The notes beneath the pieces are model-generated. The model did no database searches. It was not told where the DNA came from and worked only from the letters and a program-made list of their open reading frames with translations. A DNA stretch of 64,000 bases from Paraconiothyrium sp. Pb-2020 (lineage: Eukaryota; Ascomycota; Dothideomycetes; Pleosporales; Didymosphaeriaceae), in the NCBI GenBank assembly GCA_022419385.1, contig JAJUBI010000004.1, forward strand, positions 3,143,286-3,207,285. Reading direction: 5' to 3'. A program made the translations under genes and the position numbers. Positions 33,192 to 43,848 of the stretch are shown in pieces. Position 1 is the stretch's first letter. The number at the start of each line of letters is the position of its first letter.

Positions 33192-34952
33192 TCATATGGT
33201 GACTTTGGCCTTCCTCATCAAGACCGGCGTGCGGTTGTTTGGGAAGGCAAGCACAGGACCCGCACTAACGGCTTCATACCACTGCAGCAATGAACCTAAC
33301 CGCGTGAGTATAGAGTCAGCTGGGATATAACGGCCTCGTATCTAGGTGGTCACTTACTAAATAAGTAGCCTGCTGAGCCCCACGTACTGGACAGATCGCT
33401 TTGGTACTCGCACCAGGCATACTTGTGCGATCCTAGGCCGAAGCATGCACACAACCTAGGAAAGGGATCAATTTGAAGCATAGAGACAGCGTAGAAAACG
33501 TACAGGAAACCCACAGATCCAATCGCGGCCCATCCTCCGATCCACCATCGAACAGTCCATGGTATCGGTTTATACCACACAACTTGTGACTCGATCGTGA
33601 ACATAATTGCGGCAACCAAGAAGCAGACAGAAGCCACCACTTGAGGAACCCAGAAGGCGGCGATCTTCTGCCACCATGCGAGACTAGAAAGCACGCCCGG
33701 CAATACCACGATGCCAGTGACGCCGTACAGTGTGGCGCCTAGGAGCTGAATACTGCAAGCGACGTAGCCCAGTTCGCGGACATGATACGTCCTCAAAGCG
33801 CGCCAGGTTGGCCACCAGCGCCATGTCATATATTCGTTGAAGGCTTCATGGTCGCCGGGGCCATGGTCGACTGCTTGACGACGAGATGGGGTGGGCTGGA
33901 CAGGATCAGGCTGCGCCTCAGCGTCAGGATTCGTAGCTGTTCGCCACATGGCTTCCACATCCGTACCATCGCCGCCGCCAACCTCTGCTCGAGTATTCTC
34001 ACCGACAACATGGCTTGTATGTGGTTCGTCGGAGTCGTGATGGTGGTGATGGTGGTGATGGTGGATGATGTGGCCGAAAAAGGTATGAAGCTTGCCGTCG
34101 ACAAGTTTCTTCTTGTCCTCGTCACTACCTTCTATCCAGAAACGCTTCATAGCCACGCCAGCGAAACAGCCGTCGTTTATAGCTTCAAGGTAAGCCATGA
34201 CAGCACCTGCCTGATAGCAGATGACTGCTCCGAGGAAAAACAGTATCGGACCGGCATACTTGTCTTCTCCTTCAGGCCACGATCGGTTCGGGGAGGCGAG
34301 CGGACCGAAGGCGAAGGCCCCATCGACGATAAACATTGCGGAACCGACAGCGTATGCGAAGCTACACAGGTGAGCATGTAGCCTCACGGCTGCTATTCCT
34401 TGAAACTCACCCAGACCAAAATGCCATATCCCAGTACGGAAATGTCGACACCATAGTCCAGATATTCTGCAAAACCCCAAGACATCTAACAAGGAGCGTG
34501 TGCCTACGGATCCGCTCTGAGTACGTATTACTCGATTGGTGGAGGTACGTTTTCTTCTTCACAATTTTGTGAGCCTCTCCTTCCTCCATGGATGGCGTAG
34601 GAGCCAACGCGAGTGACGGTGTGTGCTCAAATGTGCTGTCTTTGGGTTGTGGGTCCAACTTCTCGCTCCATTCACCGGCGCTGTAGCCACTTTGATCATC
34701 CGGTGCCTGGGTATTGTCGACCGCCCCATTGGCCCTCAAGCCACGATCTGCTGTGGTTTTTGAAGTGACTTCGGTCGCTCCAATCAGTGCGTGGTTAGGA
34801 TGAGGAAGCCCTTGTTGTGCGCTATCGAAGTTTGGTTCGTGAAAGACGATAAGGTCATGCCCTTCGTCTTTTGATCTCGGACTTTCTGACCTAACTCTGG
34901 TTTCCTCCTCTCCGACGCCCGGCTCCTGAAGCCTAATTTCTTCAGATGTCAT
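33192..34952 (-). CDS. Fungal multi-pass integral membrane protein with histidine tract
   Basis: Conserved-looking fungal integral membrane protein of unknown function. Four exons: 34411-34952, 33504-34361, 33358-33455 and 33192-33295; 533 residues. The N-terminal 130 residues are acidic and disordered. Membrane segments follow from IWTMVSTFPYWDMAFWSG, AYAVGSAMFIVDGAFAFGPL and GPILFFLGAVICYQAGAVMA, with a large cytoplasmic loop containing nine consecutive His, then LGYVACSIQLLGATLYGVTG, IAAFWVPQVVASVCFLVAAI and a final region SDLSSTWGSAGYLF-SSLLQWYEAV. The 48-bp third intron (33456-33503) is a multiple of three without stops, so retention would still give an open frame; splicing was preferred because it yields the family-like GFLLCACFG. 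The final exon was recognised by the QWYEAV motif and restores a proper C-terminus. Confidence 0.72.
34037..34063 (-). repeat. Trinucleotide run encoding nine histidines
   Basis: Alternating CAC/CAT codons encode nine consecutive His in the cytoplasmic loop of the membrane protein (FGHII, His tract, DSDEPH). Mixed codons show the run is not a fresh slippage product and may be kept by selection. Confidence 0.9.
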
Positions 34953-37046
34953 ACCGACCCCTTCCCCGTTGGATTAGAAAAAGGCGAAGTAAGTCGACGG
35001 ACAGTGAAAAGACGACAACACGCCGGGCAGATCTATAGACTTCCAATGCCGGGTAAGCCCTTAGTTCCCGCAAACAAGCTTCGGACGATGCTTGGCAAGC
35101 GACTGTGCGCCGCCGGGATCCGCTATTGGCTTCGATTTTGCGACCTTACGGGATTTGGATGTAGAGGCCACTCACGACCATGCTGCGGGGTATGATGACG
35201 CACTGCGTCGGTTCCCTGTATACTTCCGTTCGACCTACAGCGTAGGCAACCTGGCCGCTGATCGTTCTGGAGAACAAAATATTGCCCGCTTTTCCTTTAT
35301 GTGCCCCTTATACTGGTAAAAGCTAACAACATTTGAACGGGGTCCAGGTTCCCATCAGCGATCGATACTTGTTACAGCACAACGACTAGCACATACAGCC
35401 TTGCAAAGCGAATCGATCTCGGCGACCATGTCGAGGATACTCATGACGAGGCAGAAATCGGATGAGGCTCACGGAAGATCATATCAATTCGTTATTGCTG
35501 TTGACGCATGATCCATCAAAGCCTTTCCTGAATCACCGTGGGCCCTGTGTGCGGTGACCCTACGATATCGTTACCACAGACCACTCTGCGTGACACCTAG
35601 TGTAGTCCCACTTGAGACAAACGGTCTCATCGGTCTATAAACCATACCAATCGTCACCTAAACCAACCGTTGACTCAAATCAATCTTGTGCCGACCGTAT
35701 CAGTCATTAGCGCACCATCACCTAGAGCTCTCCCATCTGTAGGATGACCGCGATCACATTTGCGGGAGCGAAACGATTGATGCAAGCCATATAGCTTGGC
35801 GGCATTTGGATGAAGGCCGAAAATCGGACGTATCTTTCACGCAGCGTCTAACACCCGACGAATAACGGCGCTCTCTTCATTCATCAAATACATTTAAAAG
35901 ACCTATTACAGGCTATCTTAACTAAGGGAACAAAAATTTCTACACTCCCTTAATATCTATTAGAGCTAAGATCCAATGAATACATAACAAATCAGAATTT
36001 TAAGAGACCATTCCACCGTTTCGAAGCGATAGTCGACTGTACTTGTGGCAAGGTATCGTACATCATGTATCCACGCGATCTATTAGTGCCACACAATAGA
36101 TGATCTGATTCATTTCCAGGAGCGTGAGGGGTATGGCACCGAACCTGCGCGAACGTTTCAATTTCGATGAGCGACCGTTTGTTGTCGAAGTCTGCTGATA
36201 GCCGCGTTTGTATCGTGGTGGGAGCTACATAAATTGGATTTCATTGGTTCGCCGCAAGAACAGTATAAAAAGCTTTCCGCGCTTCTGATTTGTGTCGCAC
36301 TTATATTATCTTCAGTTATCGACATGTAGTAGGCCTCGTGGAATCAAGAAGCCCCTATGAATTTACACGAGCCCTGCCTGTCTGATCAGCCTCCGTCATG
36401 ATTTCGGCGGGAACCAGCCAGCGGATATATATTTGAAGACCCTCGGAAGTCAAGAGATAGGATAGTTTGTTGAGGACACTTAAGCACTGGAAAGAGCTTG
36501 ATGGTCGCCTTGCGATGTCTCATCTCTTGTCTACCAATAAGACAAACACTGGCAAACTATACCATCTTTCAAAACAGGGACAACGAGACATTTGAAAATG
36601 TCGCAGTACTTGTTCCGGATCTTATGCTCGCTTCTTGCTGCAACGGGATGTCAACGTTGGTATCGCGGTTGAAAAGCCTCTGGTCGGCCCAGCAACACCG
36701 TACCTTCAACTATTCACTTTCACCAGCCCTTTGACCCCGACGGAATTGCGTCATATAGCACGCTCTTTCCATTTTTGAGAAAGCTTTCTGTGCAGAAAAA
36801 TTCCGCAGCGACAGCGTCTAGATTTATAAAGCCTATCGCCCGCTCTTCACACAAAGCAACCACCTGCGATCTCGACCACATCTGCCCACCAGACAGTCTT
36901 CCAGTTGCTTCACAGCAATCAAAATCTTTTGCTCAGAAGGAACTCTCGAATTTCGCGCAGTTGTACGCTCCTGCTCGTGCCCGACCTTGTCTACCGCCAT
37001 CAACATCCATATCCTACACAACATAACTTCCACCACATCGACCAAG
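34953..37046. other. 2.1-kb gene-free stretch
   Basis: No supported gene on either strand. Around 35.88-36.02 kb it is AT-rich. The right end is the promoter and 5' UTR of the SAP-like gene; two upstream ATGs (36775, 36987) precede its chosen start. Confidence 0.45.
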
Positions 37047-38390
37047 ATGTGTTCCCGCACCACCCGCGCCCACTCCGCCGAACCGCACTTCATGGCTCCG
37101 ACCTTTGCCTCATATGCGCGTGCCCAACGTGCCACCTCCGCCGAACCCTCCAACCCAACCGCTCCTTCATCCACCCGCATGACGCACCCAAAGTCTCGTG
37201 CCGGCTTAGTGCAGGCCCTCCCTGCCGTCCCGACATTTCCCAAGCCCGTACAGCGTCACATCAAAGCGCCTTCCAAGCTCCAAGCCCTCTCTCCTTCCGT
37301 TGGCCTCACTGCGCATGAGCGACCATCCGACAACAAGTCCGCCCCGGCAAAACATCGCCAAGATAGACTCAATGACTCCACCGCACCCCTCGCCTTCGAA
37401 GGCACTCACAGGCTCCAGCGTACCGGCTACGGTGATGCGCACGCCGCCCGTGAGGACCGGATGAGCAACGCAATGTCAATCACTGCGCAAGCCAAGGGTC
37501 TTATTGACGACGAGACGGCGAAGAACTGGAGCACTTCGTGGCATACCAAGGGCCACATCGAGCTCAACTGGTCTGAGCAGATAGCCGCAAAGTATAATGC
37601 CGAGAATGGCACTACGAGTGAGAGTCTGATGAGCCTCAAGGAGGCGGAGGCCATTAAGAAGAAGAAGGACCAAGATCTAGAGGAGTGGTGCATGGCGTAC
37701 AACCTTGGTATCATCGACGAAAACGGAAATCCAATTGGGCCACGGGATAAAGTGCCTATTATCAAGTCGAAGTCGCGAGAACGCGATGCGAGGAGGGCAG
37801 ACGCGAAGAAGGAAGCAGAGAAACAGAATCCACTGAAGAAGGTGCAGGAGGATAAGGTGACGAAGAAGATCCGGACAAAGAAGACTTCTGATTTGCCTAC
37901 CATTGCTGGAGGTTCATCACCTTCATTGTCTCTGGTCGAGAAGCCAGCTACGAAGGCGGGTGTGAAGACTGCCACAAAGCCAGCGGAAGCTGCACCCAAG
38001 AAAGCCGCTTCGAAGAATGCGAAGAAGCCTGATGAGGCTCCTATTGCTCATCGCCCCGGTCGACCTTCTTACGCAGAGTACGAGTACTACGAGCTTGTAG
38101 CACTATGCAGGGATCGCAACATCAAGTCTGGTGGGGGGGATCAGGCCGTTCGGAACCGCCTAATTCGAGACGATATCGCTCTCGATGACGGTCTACCTAC
38201 TCGTGACGCAAAAAACTACGCGTCACGTAATGAGAGCAAGACTGTGGCTCCGGTGGTGCCGAATATGCCTATTGCTCCTCCAGCCGTCTATGTGCGTCCA
38301 GCCCCCAAGAAGAAGGGCACGAAGCGCACCAGGGATGATCATGACGATGACCAGCCCAGGCCCAAGGGCAAGAAGGTGAAAACCACCTAG
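37047..38390 (+). CDS. Basic nuclear-type protein with SAP-like motif
   Basis: Single-exon protein of 447 residues. Near the C-terminus the segment YEYYELVALCRDRNIKSGGG with QAVRNRLIRDD fits the SAP motif (helix-turn-helix DNA-binding fold, L-x-x-L-C/K...G-x-x-x-x-L-x-x-R-L). The C-terminal tail is strongly basic (KKKGTKRTRDDHDDDQ then RPKGKKVKT), as for nuclear localisation. A lysine-rich helical region lies at about residues 195-290. The middle contains NWSTSWHTKGHIELNWSEQI, not recognised. A chromatin or RNA-processing role is inferred from the SAP-like motif alone. An in-frame ATG at 36987 would add 20 residues; the later ATG was chosen for its better context (AAGATGTG). Confidence 0.75.
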   Translation: MCSRTTRAHSAEPHFMAPTFASYARAQRATSAEPSNPTAPSSTRMTHPKSRAGLVQALPAVPTFPKPVQRHIKAPSKLQALSPSVGLTAHERPSDNKSAPAKHRQDRLNDSTAPLAFEGTHRLQRTGYGDAHAAREDRMSNAMSITAQAKGLIDDETAKNWSTSWHTKGHIELNWSEQIAAKYNAENGTTSESLMSLKEAEAIKKKKDQDLEEWCMAYNLGIIDENGNPIGPRDKVPIIKSKSRERDARRADAKKEAEKQNPLKKVQEDKVTKKIRTKKTSDLPTIAGGSSPSLSLVEKPATKAGVKTATKPAEAAPKKAASKNAKKPDEAPIAHRPGRPSYAEYEYYELVALCRDRNIKSGGGDQAVRNRLIRDDIALDDGLPTRDAKNYASRNESKTVAPVVPNMPIAPPAVYVRPAPKKKGTKRTRDDHDDDQPRPKGKKVKTT

Positions 38391-38404
38391 ATTTCACGGC
38401 ATCT

Positions 38405-39753
38405 TCAACACAGCGGCTTTATGCCACCGCTCGCGAATTCGCCTTCTACGGTTCGTCTTACCTCATCCCACCTCTTCTCGGCATCCTCTTCAGCATCAAA
38501 AGCGTACAGCCACCGGTTCCTGATCTTCACACTGTCCGGATCAATGACTTTATCCTCTTCAACACCCTTCAGCGCCCCATGCCACCGATCTCTCAAATCT
38601 TCGCCATTCGTCTGGCTCGCCCTTGTTCTCGGAAATCTCAGCTTCTCATACGCCCTTGTTGCGATCCTTACGTCTTTCTTATCGACTTTGTTCAGACACA
38701 CCGCAAGACACCCCGCACTCTCCACCGCCTGACTCGCACCCTGCGCACTCGTGGGCAAATGCGCGTGGCAACTATCCCCTAGAAGCACAATCATATGATT
38801 TTTCGGACTCACCCAGCTCCCCAACGGCTCACGATAGCATATCTTCCAATCGAGGCACCTCTCCGTCACCTCCACGATGCCCCTAATATCCGGATCCAGC
38901 GTCCCCACAAGCCGTCGCACTTCATTCATATCGCCCTCCTGGAACCAACTTTCTGGCACATCGCCGTCGTCTTTGTGCGTAAGAATCCAGTTGAACTCCT
39001 CCCCTCCCCTCAGCGTATTCTGCACCAAGTGTAAATCGGGTCCAATCCAGAAATTTACGCAATCGCCATCTCGCAAGTACTTATTCAACCTTGCATCCCT
39101 CCGTTGCTCCTCAGTCGGCTTAAAGAACGCCCGAAAACACGCGTATCCCGAGGACACTGGATCATCTCTACTACCCAGCACGAGCGGGCGCGCAAGACTC
39201 TTGATTCCGTCTGCGGCAACTATGATATCTGCCTTTAACTGCTCACCCGATTTGAGCGTGATTACGGGTTGCGGGTCTGCATCTTCAAAAGCAATGACCT
39301 CACTTCCCATTCTGATATCGATCCCTCTTCTCCCTACCCACTCAAGGAAAACATCGTGGTAATCCCCGCGATGTCCGATGTACCCCGCCATATCCATAAG
39401 AGGCTGGGTTGCGAGTTCTTTCCCGTCATGCCAGCGGCGGATCGTCATGTTAGGGGCTTGATTCCCTATGCGTTTAATCTCGTCGACGTCGCAGCCCCAT
39501 TTCGAGAGGAGGTCCAAAGCGTTTTGGCCGAGACCCAGGGAATCACCCAGGCGACCGAAGGCGCGCACTTTGTCGAGGACGCAAAGGACATTATGGCCAT
39601 GATGATGCAGCGCTATGGCGGCGGCGCAGCCTCCCAAGCCAGCACCGATGACGATTGCTGCGCACGTAAGCCATCTTCCTCGATTCTATACATTTTTTTG
39701 AGTGTACCTGTTAATGGCGGGTTGTGCGGCGTTGGCGGTGGTTGGTAAGCCAT
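38405..39753 (-). CDS. FAD-dependent aromatic monooxygenase, salicylate-hydroxylase-like
   Basis: Group A flavoprotein monooxygenase that would hydroxylate an aromatic acid using NAD(P)H and oxygen; close in type to salicylate 1-hydroxylase and 6-hydroxynicotinate monooxygenase. Two exons, 39708-39753 and 38405-39657, encode 432 residues, the usual family length. Seen: the Rossmann GxGxxG (IVIGAGLGGCAAAIAL) starting at residue 17, the DG motif ADIIVAADGIKS, and the GD motif MIVLLGDSCHAHLPTSAQGA. The first exon encodes a proline-rich 15-residue leader (MAYQPPPTPHNPPLT) that precedes the FAD fold; joining it restores the glycine motif, which supports the 50-bp intron. It is co-directional with the VAO-like gene 396 bp upstream, suggesting a shared aromatic-degradation role. 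Substrate is not determined; no PTS1 ending. Confidence 0.87.
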
Positions 39754-40148
39754 TGCGCCCATCTCGTCACTCTTGTCTAACCTCTTTTCGTGTTTTGTTT
39801 TGCGATTGCTTCGTTCAGGATACCCTCTGTCTACTCGTCTTCTCCTAGCTGTCGAAGCCTCATTCAGTTAGTACGCTATGGAGACAAAGTAGGTTAGCTG
39901 GGTGAGCAGCGCCGTGCCCATAAGTCTATCGTAGTGGAACACATACTCGGCCATGGTTATCATTTTCCAGACGTCGTGGGGCATACAGTTGTACAATGTG
40001 GGGTCGGATCGTGGGCACATGGCGGGGTAGAAAGGAGCGAGTCGGTAGTTTGGACACTACGACAATGGAAAGTGCTTGTGCTTGTTACAGCGTTTGGTAA
40101 AGAAGATGGCCCCCAGGCAGAAGATTGTGACTTATCTGGTATACATGA
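39754..40148. other. Intergenic promoter of the monooxygenase gene
   Basis: 395 bp between the two co-directional flavoenzyme genes; no coding signal seen. Confidence 0.5.
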
Positions 40149-42157
40149 CTATAGCTTGGATCTTAATGCGATGGACGGTGCAATTGTACCTCCCCCGATA
40201 GCTTTTTGAATCCGATCGTCTCCCGCAAGCGATTCCCACCCTTTACCTCTGTACTTCTTAGGCCAGATACCGTTCCTACCCGGGGCCAGGATGCCGTTGG
40301 GATCCAGCGCATCCTTGATCGTCTCATTGAATTTCATCAGCGCATTGTCATTCCAATTGTACGTCCTCGCAACTTGATCTGCATACAACAAGTGCGTTCT
40401 ATACTCGCCATACCCCTCCTTTGCGGTCTCGGCGATCAGCTCACTCATCAAGGCGTTGACACGGCGCTTCTCATCGTCAGAAGAGCGATCATAGATGATG
40501 TTAGTAATGTAGTGCATTTCACGGCCGGCGATGCAGAGCGTTGGGAAGAGGTCGATGCCGTGCTTCGCGTGCAGGCGGACGTTGATGCCGTGCACTACTT
40601 TGGCGTCCTTTCCACGGGTAGGGGTAATGGGGGAGAAGAAAAGATGCGCGGCGTTGGGTTTCCAGTTCAGCCAGTCGAGTTCCCGGAGGACGGGAACGCC
40701 GGAGCAGACGAGAACGCGGTCGTGGAGGTAGTCTAAAGGTGGGGGTAAAAAGTCAGTGTAATATTCACAGATTAGGAAAGTGGGCAAAGCAGGTGTTCTG
40801 GCCAGCTACTAATGTGTGGAGATACCAGACTTAGAGGTATAAGGCCTGTGGTCTTTAGACAATCGGCCAGTCTGAACACCCACTTTGTACCCTGACATTG
40901 CGTACGGTCGGGCGGGACCTCCGATGGGAGGAAGAAATTATAGCCTTTGATTGCGGAGAAGGCGGACTTAATGACGTCGAGCTGGGTCTTGATGGCTGCT
41001 TCGTCGCCGTACTGTGTTCCATAGAAGACCCAGGCGCAGTCGCCACAAGGCATTCGCGAGGCGTGCTGGCGGATCACCTCGCGCGGCAAAGGGCCTGATC
41101 CAGAATACCAGTGGGATTTGGGTTGACCAGTTACGTTCAGCTCTTGTACGACGTGGCGTAGCTGCGGTATATTACCCAATACGCCTTTCTGTGCCAGAGG
41201 CCGGATGATCTCGACAATGTCGGGGAAGTCCTCATCGCGTGGGAAGGTGAGCATGTACGATTGATGGCCAGTCGCGTGCATGAGGTGGAATCCCATCTGG
41301 CACACAATGCCAAAGTTGCTCTGCGAGAAGATGCCGTCCGAGTACGGTCCGTAGGCGGCTGGGAAGGACTGCCACGTGGGATTGTCTGCGCCGTCTTTGC
41401 CAGGCAGCGCGCCCATGCCTGTTCGGAGTAACTCGCCGCTTGGAAGAACAACTTCCATACCGCAATGTGCCGCGAAGTGATCGCCCATAGGTGTGTATCC
41501 CACGCCGCGGTCAATAGCGTTTCCCAGCACACTACCACCACCGAGGTCTGGACAGTCGATCCAGAAGGGTAACTTGCTTCTCTGGATCTCATCGTATAGC
41601 GCGAAGTATGAGACACCTGGCTCTACTACACAGGATGCATTCTCAGCATCGATGTTCAGGATCTTGTTCATGCGCTTGCCCAGGTCTACCACAACCGAGC
41701 CAGGCACTCGTGGTGCTGTTCCGCCGTAGCCAACGTTCCTTCCCATAGAAATAGGATATAGTGGGATTCCAAATTTATTTGCCCATCTCACAACAACTTG
41801 CACCTCGGCGGTCGATGCAGGGTAAGCGGTAGCGCTGGATATGAGGTCCTCTTGGTCGACAAGATGGAACGCGTCGTGAGTGTTCGGGTGTTCGAGATAC
41901 CAGCCGTCAACCAGCGGCTGGTCGTTTAAGATCACGTTGTCCTGCCCTAGAGCTTGCCTCAGCGCATCAATGGCTTCGTCGAAGGCTTCGCGGGTTGTGT
42001 CTGGAGGCAGACGCACACCGTGGCGGCGGGGGACGCTTTCGGGAACTGTCTTGTTCGAAAAGAGCTTATTTTTCGCTTTCTGGGCGATCTTCGCGAGTCG
42101 GGGAGAGATACCGCTGTATCTCTCGTCAAGGTTGGGAGGTGGAGCTTGGTTCTTCAT
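40149..42157 (-). CDS. VAO-family FAD oxidase with peroxisomal SKL ending
   Basis: Flavoprotein of the vanillyl-alcohol oxidase/4-cresol dehydrogenase group, oxidising para-substituted phenols. Two exons, 40906-42157 and 40149-40732, encode 611 residues (VAO is 560). The FAD-binding PP-loop is seen as PISMGRNVGYGGTAPRV and DLGGGSVLGNAIDRGVGYTP; MGDH carries the catalytic-type Asp; NAAHLFFSPI holds the His used for covalent FAD attachment in VAO; GEYRTHL carries the active-site Tyr-Arg pair. The C-terminus is SKL, a canonical PTS1, extending past the point where VAO ends, so a peroxisomal location is likely. The intron between the exons is an introner-like element in phase 1 after Asp. Neighbouring salicylate-hydroxylase-like gene suggests a joint phenolic-compound pathway. 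Exact substrate unknown. Confidence 0.92.
40733..40905 (-). mobile_element. Introner-like element, copy 2 (intron of the VAO-like oxidase)
   Basis: A 173-bp intron beginning GTACGCAATGTCAGGGTAC and ending CCCCCACCTTTAG on the minus strand, homologous along its whole length to the 172-bp intron at 29677-29848. Its stems are kept although the sequence differs: AAAGTGGG pairs with CCCACTTT and GGTGTTC with GAACACC; the TTCAGAC/GTCTAAA helix carries a G:C to A:T compensatory change relative to copy 1. Splicing it joins GAC C to AC TAC and keeps the protein in frame. Confidence 0.85.
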
Positions 42158-42892
42158 CGCGATATCTGGACAATGGCGTGTTTCTCCGACAAAGGCGCAC
42201 CTTACCTACAGTAAACTGAAGCAAGATGAGCCCGTCCATTTTGGAGCTATGCACGGCTAATAGATGATCGGCGCTGCAGCTTGTCGTGCAGATGCATGTG
42301 GGGAGAGCAGGGGGATGTTCTGCGTGTGGAGTAATTTCTCCGCACTGAGCTGCGACTGGCCGCTGTACTTGGTCCTCCTATCTCTAGGCCTGCCTTCCAT
42401 CGCAGACACTTCTTCCGCATGTTCATCCAATTATGTATATAACGAAGGGTTATTCGATGGGACCTACAACAACCCCTACATGCCGTAATCTACTAGCATC
42501 AGAGAAGCATCGGATTTTGAGATGCCTAGTCTTTCCCAGCTTTCCCTGCGGTGATGCTTTCAAGTACACCGCGGTCTTGGTCTTGGTCATTAATAGCCGT
42601 GGGCAACCGGGTTTGCTCTCGCATTGTCAAGTGTCGACGATGCTTCGGGAAGGGCTTGATATCACAGCGTAATTCGGAGTGGTTTCTAGAGGTTAAACAT
42701 CTTTTTCTATTCGCGCACGCGGGTGTCGTAACCTCCTCCATTATCATCGACCCATCGCACATCCCTCGTTAAGAATTGCTCACATCAAAGCTCCAGAGCG
42801 ACTGGTCGCTGCGCCTCCGCTGCACCCACTCTCGCGAAGTCCCTATCATCTCGACGTTTAAGAAGCCATTCGAAATCCATTCCTATTCATAT
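42158..42892. other. Gene-free stretch, promoter of the VAO-like gene
   Basis: 735 bp without supported exons. A short upstream leader exon for the oxidase cannot be excluded. Confidence 0.45.
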
Positions 42893-43848
42893 TCACTGAG
42901 CAGAAAGTAGTTGCAAGTAACCGCCTTCTCCCAGCTTAAAACCTTCGACGCAAGTGCCTTGCCACCATAACACATTCTTCTCTTGCCGGCTTCTCGGAAA
43001 CTGTACATAGATACGAGGGCTCTCGACCAGTTTATCTGTTCTGGTAACACTTACGGTGGTCTTCTGGGAGAAGACTGCAACTGAATTAACGACAAACGAC
43101 AAGAGAATTGGGGAAGTGGACTGTCTGCGCAATATCGCCTCGTTTAATATGACTAAGAAAGTGTCGACGACAAACCCAAGGTCACCACTCTGGTTATTGA
43201 TTTGGATGCCGAAATCTTGGAACAAATTCAGTGAACCTACCATCACGAGCCGCTGCTCCTCTAAATGAACCAGCTAATGTGTATACTCAAGGAACAAAAT
43301 ATCTCCACCTCCGAGTGTGTTACGAGGGCGGCGCTCGAAAGCGTACGGTACTATACCTGCGTCGCCTGGTAGTCCCCCAAGAAGCACTCTCCCGACCTTG
43401 CAAGATCAGTGCCAATGTCGTCCCACCATACCGCCCAGCGCCCCTTCTTTTGGCGGTCGTGAGCATCGAGATTAATAAATCTACTTGTGTATTCAATCAT
43501 TGGACGAGACGAATTCCGGACAAGCCGAGCGAACATCGGAACCTGAAACACATCGTTCACTGGTGCAATAACGACGTAACATCTTTGGTGGATGATGCTC
43601 GACTTCGGCGGAAGGATGAGGACGAGGACGAAAATCCTGATGAGTTCACGGATTGCATCGGGCCCTTCTCCTCTCATCACGGTGACTGCATCAATGTATT
43701 GACGCATAACGTTCCGGCTCACGTCTGCCCGGAGCTCCGAAAGACCGGCATCTCTTTCGTGAAATACACAGAAACGCGAACTTGTTCTGGGTGAACGAAG
43801 AGGGTTTCGCAGTACAAGAACCTGGTACGATGTGAACCAGGCGTACAT
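42893..43848 (-). CDS. Hypothetical protein, two-exon model
   Basis: No family recognised. Exons 43357-43848 and 42893-43273 join in phase 0 over an 83-bp intron (GTATAG donor, ATTAG acceptor) to give 290 residues. The translated segments alternate hydrophobic and polar residues as in a beta-rich globular protein (AIRELIRIFVLVLILPPKSS, CYVVIAPVNDVFQVPMFARL, FGIQINNQSGDLGFVVDTFL) and end WWQGTCVEGFKLGEGG. No signal peptide is clear. The start is uncertain: ATG 43848 or 43707, or an undetected upstream exon. An overlapping plus-strand frame at 43231-43794 is the rival reading; the minus reading was preferred for its protein-like composition on both sides of a plausible intron. Confidence 0.4.

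Noticed and set aside
34473..34554. Possible 82-bp intron in the first exon of the histidine-tract membrane protein
   Set aside because: Removing it would shift the frame before the conserved IWTMVSTFPYW segment.
43231..43794. Plus-strand 187-codon frame opposite the orphan hypothetical
   Set aside because: Charged, cysteine- and histidine-scattered composition without secondary-structure pattern; the minus strand gives a better two-exon protein.
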